Source of the DNA: Acidobacteriota bacterium
Lineage (GTDB): Bacteria; Acidobacteriota; Terriglobia; Terriglobales; SCQP01
Length of the DNA stretch: 64,000 nucleotides
Direction of reading: 5' to 3'
Assembly: GCA_027314025.1 (NCBI GenBank)
Contig: DAHVCP010000004.1
Location: forward strand, 1 to 64,000
The stretch's first letter is position 1; each line of letters starts with the position of its first letter. A program made the translations under genes and the position numbers. This document shows, in pieces, positions 1 through 6,795 of this stretch. Under the pieces are notes generated by a model. It saw only the letters and a list, made by a program, of their open reading frames with translations, made no database searches and was not told the origin of the DNA.

Positions 1-43
1 CCCGGCGGCGGCCCGCGGTCGCGCGCGATGCTCACTCGCTCGG

Positions 44-80
44 AAGGTCGCGCCGTTGGCTCGCGGAGTCGCTCCGGCGC
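44..80 (+). repeat. dispersed intergenic repeat, copy A
   Basis: The segment containing GGTCGCGCCGTTGGCTCG followed by GGAG and CGC recurs, with a few mismatches, at about 46049-46084. Both copies lie in GC-rich non-coding DNA. Confidence 0.4.
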
Positions 81-360
81 GAAAAGCCGTGAAACTCCGC
101 GGAGCCGCCCAACCTCGGCCGAGGCGGCGCGGCCGCCAACGAGTCACGGGCTTGCGCTGGGATGCGGGGCGCCGATCCCGCTCGCGCCTGCGATGAACTT
201 AATTGGGACGCCCCGCCGCTGGCGGGTCTGGAGCCCGCGGCTTGTCATTTATCGCCTTCGCCACTGATCCCGAACGCGGCGTCACGCGCGGCACGGCGCA
301 TCTGCCCCGCGCCGGACAGCAACTGGTTCGGCGTGGCGGCACAATTGGTTGTTCGGCGAC

Positions 361-516
361 TGGGAAACCGTGACCAGCGCCGTGGCCGAAACCGCCCACG
401 ACACCATCGGCGTGGACACCGCCGAAGACCTAGCCCGCGTGCGGGCCCATTTCCAAACAGCACACGGCGGGACGGACGCTAGAAGCTTCGTTTCCTCCTA
501 TCCGGTTGAGATGTAG
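361..516 (+). pseudogene. kdsB: 3' remnant of kdsB (CMP-KDO synthetase)
   Basis: Read from 361, the frame ends at a TAG at 514-516 and contains IGVDTAEDLARVRAHFQ. This closely resembles the conserved C-terminal end of CMP-KDO synthetase (GVDTPEDLERVR). No start codon or N-terminal catalytic motifs of KdsB are visible upstream in the window, so this is a 3' fragment or the end of a frame-disrupted gene entering from the left. The KDO genes kdsA, kdsC and kdsD lie elsewhere in the window, which makes a kdsB remnant plausible. The family assignment rests on one short motif. Confidence 0.4.
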
Positions 517-854
517 GTGCGCCGGCCAGGGCTGTACTAAAGGCGGAAAGGGCTCAGCGCGGCGGTCGGCAGGATGCCGGCGCTCCCACGACCGCGGCCC
601 CGACGATGCTGGCCTTCCCAGGCTTGGCGGGTGCTATCCCTCGCAAGAGACGAGCAGCGAAGCGTCTCATTCCGCCGGGGTGTCTTTGGCTAGGCCGTCT
701 TTTTGCCGCAAGCGAAATGAGAATCGCTGGAGAGCGGTCGGGTTCCTGGCGTTCCCAGCCCATACCGCTTCTCGGTATTCCGATTTCGCGCTGGCGGGCA
801 GGACGGTGAGGGCCCGAGAGGCGCCACGACGCCATCGGGCAAGCGGGGCCAATG
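517..854. other. intergenic, no supported gene
   Basis: GC-rich stretch between the kdsB-like remnant and the YD-repeat gene. All open frames are short and have unprotein-like composition. I see no tRNA, terminator or clear repeat here. Confidence 0.5.
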
Positions 855-871
855 GGGCCCCGCTTGGTTCG

Positions 872-1855
872 TCAATAGTAGGTGATCGTCCGCTCCTCGT
901 CGCTCGCGAACGCTGCCTCGCCGCCCGGCCGCTCCTGTCGCGCCACCTTCCGCACCCAGTTGCCCGACGGATCGTACCCGTACTCCGTGCGCACCAGGGT
1001 CTCCGGGCCCTCCTCCGACCGGGTGCGCTCGAGCACCGGGTTGCCTTGGGAGTCGAATTCTGTCCGCACCTCCTCCGCCCGGAGCGAACCGAGATTCACG
1101 ACGCTGTGAACGCAGCGGTGGGCCGCATCGTATTCATATGTGGCCGACGAGATGGCGTCCTCCCGCCTCAGCCGCGCCAACATCTGCGCGCCGGGCCAGC
1201 GCCAGTCAGACCCCGGCGCAGGCAGGTCCCCAGCGCGAAGCTCGGCGCGAAATTCCTCCACCAGTAGGGCCTCCGGGCCCCGGTACCGGCTGAAGACGCC
1301 AAACGACCGGTGCGGCGGCGGCGCCAGCATCACCGACCAATGCGCAATGCCCAATGGGTCGTATTCGGTCCGGATCTCGGTGACTCCCGGCGCCGAATAG
1401 CCCATCCGGCTGTTGGGAACGGTATGCGACACACGAATGCCGGGAGCGAGGACGGGGAGAATGTCCTGGCGCGATGCGGCGCCGTCCGGCCGGAACATAA
1501 TCGTCTGCATTGTTGCGCCCCGCCCAGCGTCATCCGCCCATACCCTCACCAGACGGCCGCGGTCGTCGTAATCGTAACGCGTGCGGCGCGGGACGCCGGC
1601 GTCGCCCGTCCTTACCAGCTCGCTCACCCTGGCGTCCGGGCCGTAAACATACTCCACGCTGCTCCGCCGGACGCCCCCACGCGGCAGCGCCGTCGCTTCG
1701 CGCGCCCAGCTCACCTCGCTGGTCGGCCTGAAGGCCACTTCCCGTTCAGTTACTTGCCCGGGCGGCCCGAATCTATGGACCAGGGAGCGCACGGGGCCCG
1801 AAAGGCAGTAGTCGGCTGCGAACAGGCGCGGGTCGGCAACAGACCGCTGGCTCAT
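872..1855 (-). CDS. YD-repeat (RHS-like) protein, downstream copy
   Basis: A 327-residue protein from the ATG at 1855, eight bases below the end of the preceding broken gene. It has degenerate YD repeats such as YDYDDRGRLVRV, TYEYDAAHR and YGYDPSGNWVRKVAR, and ends in ERTITYY. YD repeats belong to the RHS/teneurin superfamily and normally form a beta-barrel shell around a toxin tip, but this copy is short and has no separate C-terminal toxin domain or usual RHS core-end motif. It is a clear paralogue of the gene at 2072-3139: both share WSV, a WRWPG/FRWPG block, YEYDAA, GNWxRKVAR and the ITYY end. The frame is also open further upstream (to 2020), but that overlaps the other coding frame and reads as low-complexity Arg/Thr. 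Confidence 0.65.
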   Translation of the reverse strand: MSQRSVADPRLFAADYCLSGPVRSLVHRFGPPGQVTEREVAFRPTSEVSWAREATALPRGGVRRSSVEYVYGPDARVSELVRTGDAGVPRRTRYDYDDRGRLVRVWADDAGRGATMQTIMFRPDGAASRQDILPVLAPGIRVSHTVPNSRMGYSAPGVTEIRTEYDPLGIAHWSVMLAPPPHRSFGVFSRYRGPEALLVEEFRAELRAGDLPAPGSDWRWPGAQMLARLRREDAISSATYEYDAAHRCVHSVVNLGSLRAEEVRTEFDSQGNPVLERTRSEEGPETLVRTEYGYDPSGNWVRKVARQERPGGEAAFASDEERTITYY

Positions 1856-1862
1856 CAGCGCC

Positions 1863-2202
1863 TCAGGTGCAATTCTTCGCCGTGTTCGACACGCTCTCGA
1901 TGCCGACGGAGAAGCAGTCGCCGTCCACAACCAATTGCCAGGTGTAGGCGTACGGCAGACACGTCCCCTGGTCCGGGTACAGCAGGAAATCGACCCCGCA
2001 CGAGGCCGCGCCGCCCCCATTCGGGCAGTCCTTGCTACCCGGAGTAGTTCTGGGGAGGGGTGCCGAGCTCTTCAATGCCGGAGTAGACGTAATTGGTCAC
2101 GGCCAAACGCACCCAAATCGTGCCCGCGTCGAGCTGAAGGTCGTGCCCGCGGCACTGCAAACAAGGGGGCGGGCCAAGCGCGCCCGCCCGGCTGGCCTCC
2201 AT
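1863..2202 (-). pseudogene. truncated, frameshifted duplicate of the secreted Cys-rich protein
   Basis: Two overlapping frames reconstruct one product. From ATG 2202, 55 codons run to TAG 2035 and include TIWVRLAVTNYVYSGIEEL; the next frame continues SKDCPNGGGAASCG and ends at 1863. Dropping one G of a GGG near 2038-2040 joins them as NYSGSKDCPNG. The joined product aligns with the C-terminal half of the secreted protein at 3167-3855 (CANGNGAARCG against CPNGGGAASCG, then a matching Cys/Trp pattern). It has no signal peptide. It overlaps the 3' end of the upstream YD-repeat gene, so the duplication seems to have copied only the C-terminal half of this gene together with the YD-repeat gene. 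Confidence 0.5.
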
Positions 2203-3139
2203 AATAAGTGATCGCCCTTTCCTCCTCGCTCCCTACACCCGCCTGCCCGTCCGCCGGCTCGGACCGCGCCACCTTCCGCGTCCAATTACCGTAGTCGTCG
2301 TAGTCGTATGCGTACACGGTCTTGCTCCGGTGGCCGGCGGCGGATTCCTCGCTCGCGCTTGCCGGATCCCCCGCCTGATTCCATTCCGTCCGCAGCACCC
2401 GCCAGAGCAGCCCCCCCGCACCCTCGCTGCGCCGAAAGATCTCCCGGCCGGCCGCGTCGTATTCGTAGCTCGTGCGCTGTTCCGCTGCGGCTGATAGCCG
2501 TGCCAGTTGATCCCCGCCCGGCCAGCGGAAATCCGCGCTAGCGGGCGGAGGCGCAATCATCCCTGGGGCGGTTGCGAATTCCTCGATCAACAAACACGCT
2601 CTCGCATGCCGGCCGAACACGAGATAGGCATTTGCCGGGTCGTCGGGCTCGAACACGGACCAAAAGGCTCTTCCTGCCGGACTAAATTCGGTGCGCAAGG
2701 CCGCCAGCCCCGGCATGCGATACAGCTGGTGAAAGCCGGGCAGGACTCTGAGCACGCCTCGGGGCGGCCCGCTCGCCGGCCGGGGGCTGCGCTGCGTAAA
2801 CGAGCCATCCGCGCGGTAGCTGCGCCACGCCAGTAAGCGCGGCTCCTCGGCGGATCCGCCTTCGATGCGGGAGAGACGCCCGGCCGGATCGTATTGGCGC
2901 CGGGTTAGCAGTGTCCCCCCCGGACCGTCCTCTCGGAACTCGACCTCACGACCCTGCGCATCGTAGAAATATTGCGCGCGCCGCTGTGCCCCGCCGCTCG
3001 CCGCCCAGGAGCTTACGAGCCGTCCCTCCGGGTCAAATTCCCATTCCTCTTGCTCCGGGTAGGGCCCGGCCCTAACTCGGCGTACCCACCGCGCAGGGCC
3101 GTGCAGCCCTTTCTCCTCCCGACTCGGTATGGCGATCAC
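2072..3139 (-). CDS. YD-repeat (RHS-like) protein, upstream copy
   Basis: A 355-residue protein with a GTG start at 3139, 27 bases below the reconstructed stop of the secreted protein at 3167. YD repeats include QYFYDAQGREVEF, RRQYDPAGRLSRI, TSYEYDAAGREIF and YDYDDYGNWTRKVAR. The copy at 872-1855 stops right after ERTITYY; this one reads ERAITYY and then runs on for about 40 low-quality residues that overlap the start of the truncated duplicate. The native stop may therefore have been lost. No toxin tip is recognisable. The close spacing suggests cotranscription with the secreted proteins upstream. Confidence 0.65.
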   Translation of the reverse strand: MIAIPSREEKGLHGPARWVRRVRAGPYPEQEEWEFDPEGRLVSSWAASGGAQRRAQYFYDAQGREVEFREDGPGGTLLTRRQYDPAGRLSRIEGGSAEEPRLLAWRSYRADGSFTQRSPRPASGPPRGVLRVLPGFHQLYRMPGLAALRTEFSPAGRAFWSVFEPDDPANAYLVFGRHARACLLIEEFATAPGMIAPPPASADFRWPGGDQLARLSAAAEQRTSYEYDAAGREIFRRSEGAGGLLWRVLRTEWNQAGDPASASEESAAGHRSKTVYAYDYDDYGNWTRKVARSEPADGQAGVGSEEERAITYYGGQPGGRAWPAPLFAVPRARPSARRGHDLGAFGRDQLRLLRH

Positions 3140-3166
3140 TGCATTTCGCCCGCCCCCGGGGCGCCG

Positions 3167-3855
3167 TCATTGGCAGTCTCCTGCCCCGGGCACGGGAAAT
3201 GGGCCAAAAACGGCGTCACAGTTTGAGTTCACGATCAGCCAGTCGGTCACGATCCAAGGGTGCTCCGTGCAATACGCATTACCGTCCTCCTCATCGTAAA
3301 TCCAGTCCGTAGAATAGGTCCCGCAGCGGGCCGCACCGTTGCCGTTGGCGCAGGTTAGGTCGTATTCGCACCCGAGGTTGGGGTCTATGTGACCTGTAAA
3401 AAGATACCGTTCACGCCGATCGCGAGGGTGATCTCCGGCTGGCTCCAGCTATAGATCTCCCCCACCGCGCTGCAGTAGACGTCCGCCGAGGCCGACTCGT
3501 AATAGACCACCCCAGGGACACCGACGATCTGCTCGGTTTCCTCCTGGGAAAGGTACGCCGCGGGGCTCACCGGCGCCCCGGAACTGGAGCCCGAGGCGGA
3601 GCCTAGTTGGTCGTGGACCGTGGGAGTGTGCGTCACGCCGGAAAGATTGCAATACTCCGTATTGCCGATCTCGGTCGAGCCGTCGAGCACAACTGTGGAA
3701 TAGATAGTGTCGTTGGCGCCCACGGAACAGCTGACATAGGTGCCGTATTCCGGCGTCATAACGCCCCGGCAGCCCTGGGCAAACGCCGGACCCGCGAGGA
3801 GCAGCGCAGCGGCCAGCGTCAACAAGGCGGCGCATCGAAATTGATCTCGCCTCAT
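3167..3855 (-). pseudogene. secreted Cys-rich protein, split by a one-base frameshift
   Basis: The frame from ATG 3855 encodes a signal peptide (MRRDQFRCAALLTLAAALLL, cleavage expected near AFA-QG) and a Ser/Gly/Cys-rich mature region, then stops at 3385. A second frame continues as FTGHIDPNLGCEYDLTCANG and ends at TGA 3167-3169. Adding one base to the A5/T5 tract at 3398-3402 restores a continuous protein of about 229 residues ending in GAGDCQ. The ATG overlaps the TGA of the upstream gene (ATGA), indicating translational coupling. I do not recognise the family. The paralogous fragment at 1863-2202 supports the reconstruction. Real decay and a consensus error are both possible. Confidence 0.6.
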
Positions 3856-4405
3856 TTTACAACCCTCGCAATCCGCATGTTCCGCTTCTGATCCTTTACA
3901 AACGAGCCGAGCCGCGACTGCCCGGGCGCGGAAAGCCCGGCGATTAACGCGGCCCGTGTCGCCGCCACCAATGCGTCACGCCGGGCGAGGAAATCCGCAA
4001 GGCCGGAGCTGCTGCGGTTAAAGACCTCCGGCGAGCGGTCGTAAGCGGCCACCAGCGCCTGGTATTTCTTTTCGAACCGCGCAAGGATCGCGATCGCCGC
4101 AGTGACGTCGCCGCCACGCGTCCTGCGTCCATCAACATCGCCTCAGTGCGCGCCGTAGGGGCCACCGCCCCGGTCCTGGACTCCGACGCGGCCAGCAGCC
4201 AAAGGCGGTAGGCCGTGGAGTTCGGGATGTCCTGGGGGTCGAGGCGGCCGTCAATGATCTCCGGGGCCGGCGTGGCTTGGGAGGCCGAACCCTTCGACAC
4301 GGCCTGGCGGGCGGCCCCGCGCGTCGCAGGCCCGCCGGGCCCGATGGCCAACACCGCCGCCAAGCCCGCGATCACGGCGGGGGCGGCAAAAACCACTTTT
4401 GTCAT
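3852..4405 (-). pseudogene. secreted helical protein, split by a one-base frameshift
   Basis: From ATG 4405, preceded by GGAGG six bases upstream, the frame encodes an N-terminal hydrophobic export segment (VIAGLAAVLAI), then an Ala-rich region with DIPNSTAYRLWLLAASES, and loses sense near 4115. A second frame carries GDVTAAIAILARFEKKYQAL and then DFLARRDALVAATRAALIAG to the TGA at 3852-3854. One base restored near 4109-4120 gives a protein of about 184 residues, mostly helical after the signal. Its stop overlaps the next ATG. It is the first gene of the cassette. I do not recognise the family. Confidence 0.55.
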
Positions 4406-4467
4406 TTTGTACCTCCATCAGCGTGGCGACTCGTGCGCTGCGCCACCGCCGATGACAAAGAGAGTTA

Positions 4468-4476
4468 CCCCCCCCC
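4468..4476. repeat. C9 homopolymer upstream of the secreted/YD-repeat cassette
   Basis: A run of nine C residues lies about 63 bases upstream of the ATG at 4405, in the likely promoter region of the cassette. Such tracts can slip during replication. Whether it affects expression is unknown. Confidence 0.6.
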
Positions 4477-4565
4477 GCTCCGAGTCAATCGCGTTTACCC
4501 GAAGGTTATTGCTTGCCCGGATGCCCGGTTCCCTATTCGGCACGGCTGCAAATGGGGTGACGATT

Positions 4566-5042
4566 TTACCCGCGCCACGCACCCAAAAGGCGCCGCACGG
4601 CCACCATCTGGCCTAGGTGGTAGGCGTTGTGATCCACGACGAGCAGCGCCTCGCGCATGATCGTCTGGCCCTGGCCGTGGGGGATCGGTGCGGTCAAATC
4701 CACGGCGGGGTCCAGCACCAGGGCGGCCATCGCTTCCAGGTCGGCCGCGAAGGCGCGGACGCTCTTGGCCCAGGCGGCGGCATTGGGCGGCGCCGCCGTG
4801 CGCGGCCAGTAGCCGGCGGGAAAATCCGGCGAGACATGACCGGGGTTGCGGCAGAACTCCAAGATGTCCCACTGGGCGAGGCGCAGGTGCTCCAGCAGCT
4901 CCCATGGGCTGTGGGCAAAGCCACGCGGGCGCTTGCCGCGCAGCGTGGCTGGAACGCCGGTCAAAATGTGCCGCCACGGGGCATGCGCCTGGCCGCCGCG
5001 CAGCGCGGCCTCCAGTTGCTCGCGTATCGCTTGCTCAATCAT
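4566..5042 (-). CDS. DinB-like metal-binding protein
   Basis: 158 residues from the ATG at 5042; AAGGAGG sits five bases upstream and decides this start over the longer open frame to 5096. The protein has the DinB/YfiT-type four-helix pattern: a first helix with HSPWELLEHLRLAQWDILEF and a late helix with DHNAYHLGQMVAVRRLLGAW. The histidines in LLEH and DHNAYH fit the divalent-metal triad of this superfamily. Members include bacillithiol S-transferases and many uncharacterised stress proteins; the substrate cannot be read from sequence. The gene stands alone on the minus strand. Confidence 0.75.
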   Translation of the reverse strand: MIEQAIREQLEAALRGGQAHAPWRHILTGVPATLRGKRPRGFAHSPWELLEHLRLAQWDILEFCRNPGHVSPDFPAGYWPRTAAPPNAAAWAKSVRAFAADLEAMAALVLDPAVDLTAPIPHGQGQTIMREALLVVDHNAYHLGQMVAVRRLLGAWRG

Positions 5043-5159
5043 TGCGCCTCCTTGCCGAACGGGTTGAACCGCGCAGGCTCCCAATATACGCCCCACCCGT
5101 TGGCGTTAGTCTCGGCGCCTGGCCGATCGCGGGGTCGCGCCGGTGGCACCGCGGGGGCG

Positions 5160-5400
5160 AAGCCGGCGCCAAACGGCTGCAACATTACGCCAGGCGGCGC
5201 GGAGCGCCGGCGTTCCGCGGGCTGGATTGCTGAACTCGCGTGCGGGCCAGCGGCCCGGCCCCAGATACGCGCAGGGGCTGGGGCGATCGCGCCCCCGGCC
5301 TCGCCCGTGCGGCAAGCGGGACGCGCGCTGGGATCCAAGCCGGGCGAAGCACCGGGCCGAGCGCTGCCCGAACAGCGTTACCGGTATCATAAAAAAACTT
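5160..5400 (+). repeat. dispersed intergenic repeat ending in an ATAAAAAAA motif, upstream of selC
   Basis: This stretch shares several blocks with the complement of about 35230-35460: a GGCTGNAT-GC-GA block, GCGTGNGGGCCAGCGGC, AAGCGGGACGC, and a terminal GGTA(T/A)(C/G)ATAAAAAAA. In both places the repeat lies directly upstream of, and in the same orientation as, a transcribed gene (tRNA-Sec here, a cold-shock gene there). Confidence 0.5.
5385..5390 (+). promoter_or_regulatory. possible -10 box for selC
   Basis: TATCAT lies ten bases before the first tRNA-Sec nucleotide, so transcription would start at or just before the tRNA 5' end. No good -35 is visible at the usual distance. The same element (TAAGAT) occurs in the related repeat upstream of the cold-shock gene. 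Confidence 0.3.
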
Positions 5401-5499
5401 GGAAGCGTCTGCGGCCCGGTGGCCGTCTTGGTCTTCAAAACCAATGGGGGGTGCCTTCTTGGCATCGCCGCTCGGTTCGACTCCGAGCCGCTTCCGCCA
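5401..5499 (+). tRNA. selC: tRNA-Sec (anticodon TCA)
   Basis: The sequence folds as a selenocysteine tRNA. The acceptor GGAAGCG (5401-5407) pairs with CGCTTCC (5489-5495), followed by discriminator G and encoded CCA. The anticodon arm is CTTGGT-CTTCAAA-ACCAA with TCA in the loop. The variable arm is long (GGTGCC-TTCTT-GGCATC), and the T arm is CTCGG-TTCGACT-CCGAG. The long acceptor and variable arms and the UGA-reading anticodon distinguish it from tRNA-Ser. It implies a UGA-recoding pathway (SelA, SelB, SelD), but none of those genes is in the window. Confidence 0.9.
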
Positions 5500-5511
5500 A
5501 AATCTGTCATG

Positions 5512-5562
5512 CGGCTCAGCCGCCCATTTTGGAACGCCCCGGGGTTGCGGGGCTGCGGTGAG
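5512..5562 (+). repeat. short dispersed repeat, copy 1
   Basis: The block AGCCGCCCATTTT followed by ACGCCCCG, TTGC and GGGCTGC recurs in diverged form at 8168-8218. Both copies are in non-coding DNA next to small genes (tRNA-Sec and a cold-shock gene). Confidence 0.4.
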
Positions 5563-5654
5563 TCTGCGACAGCCGGTAAGGGATGATTGCCAGCCCACAG
5601 GGCCGCTTCATGGTGGTGCGAGTGGCCGGACCCGCGGTGCCGCGGGGGCTGACC

Positions 5655-6473
5655 CTAGCGGAAACGCTGGGCTTGCTGGAGGAGACGACAGGGCAGGCGC
5701 TGGGGCGAGCCGTCCGGGCCGCAGACATAGCAGGGTCCGGCGCCGGGCACGGCGGGACGGGGGAAGATGCGGTACCCGTTGACTCGCGCGGACCCCAGCT
5801 TTGGCGCGGGCGGGGCGCCCCGCTGGCCGCGAATCGGCCGCCCGAAATTGGGATGATAGCGGTAGTCGTAACCGAAGCGGCGGAGGGTGTAGGCGCCGAG
5901 CAGCAGTTCCGGGCTGATGCCTAGGCGCCAGGTGTTGGCGGTCAGTTGATCCAAGCGGGCGCTGAATCCTTGGCGGGGATGGCGGCGGCTGTATCGCATC
6001 TCCGCGGCGGTGAGCACGCGAAAGGTGTTCAGCACGGTCTGGCGCCGCTCCCAATCGTGAATACCTAGCCAATGCGGCTGGAGATAGCGCCCGTAGAGTC
6101 CCCATCCGCCGAGCACCATTCCGGCCAGGCTAATGGCCAATGCGCCGGCGGCGAGAAGCCGGACGCCCGGGGCCAAACGGCGATTTTCCTTTGAGCGTAA
6201 TGCCGCCAGCGCCCAAGCGGCGAGCGCCATGCCGACCGCGGCGGTCAGGCCATAGCTGACCGCCCCGAGGATTCCCAAAAGGCCGGCCAGCAGAGCCAGG
6301 CGCGCGCCGGGGCGGCGGAGGAAGGGCAAAATCTCCGGCAGGCGGAGAAGATATTGGCAGCCAGGACAACGCGCGGCGGCAGCGGGAGCCAGCACCCCAC
6401 AACGCGGGCAAGCGGCTTCGGCAATGACCTCCGGGCCGCCAGCAGGAGTGGGCGCATTGGATGGCGTGAACAC
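5655..6473 (-). CDS. zinc-ribbon membrane protein with pilin-like C-terminal region
   Basis: 272 residues. An N-terminal zinc ribbon has two CPxCG-like knuckles (CPRCG and CPGC, residues 22-39). Two or three hydrophobic helices follow (LALLAGLLGILGAVSYG, VGMALAAWALAALR, LLAAGALAISLAGMVLGG). The C-terminal 130 residues resemble the periplasmic domain of acidobacterial type II pseudopilin-like proteins: RQTVLNTFRVLTAAEMRYS, then a DQLTANTWRLG and YDYRYHPNFG region. The usual N-terminal prepilin GFTLIE site is absent. Function is unknown; a membrane sensor or assembly factor is conceivable. Confidence 0.6.
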   Translation of the reverse strand: MFTPSNAPTPAGGPEVIAEAACPRCGVLAPAAAARCPGCQYLLRLPEILPFLRRPGARLALLAGLLGILGAVSYGLTAAVGMALAAWALAALRSKENRRLAPGVRLLAAGALAISLAGMVLGGWGLYGRYLQPHWLGIHDWERRQTVLNTFRVLTAAEMRYSRRHPRQGFSARLDQLTANTWRLGISPELLLGAYTLRRFGYDYRYHPNFGRPIRGQRGAPPAPKLGSARVNGYRIFPRPAVPGAGPCYVCGPDGSPQRLPCRLLQQAQRFR

Positions 6474-6784
6474 GGCGGCGGAACTGGGACCCGGAAAAGC
6501 TTAGGATGCGGTTCGCAACCAAGCTGTTGCGCCGACATGGCTGCCCGCCAGGCAGGGCAAACGGCGGACGATGGACGGCCGCCCGCGTCCCGCCCTGGGA
6601 CGCCGCGGCTGGGTCGTGCCGGCCGATAATGGGGCCCGCGAGCGGTCCGAGCTTCTTTGCGTTGCCCCCGATGGATTGCCACGAATGGACAGCCGTGTAT
6701 GGCCGTCCCACGTTCTCCGCGCTGGCGGCGGGGACAGCGGTGGGGGCCGCGCACCGGTGAAGCCAGGCGACCGGGCGGTGCCGT
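6474..6784. other. intergenic, no supported gene
   Basis: Divergent intergenic region between the zinc-ribbon protein (minus) and the dehydrogenase gene (plus). The open frames here are GC-driven and lack protein-like composition. Confidence 0.5.
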
Positions 6785-6795
6785 TATACTAGCGG
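6785..6795 (+). promoter_or_regulatory. possible -10 box giving a leaderless dehydrogenase mRNA
   Basis: TATACT (6785-6790) lies five bases before the GTG start at 6796, and there is no Shine-Dalgarno sequence in between. The expected transcription start falls at or next to the start codon. The -35 region is weak. Confidence 0.35.
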
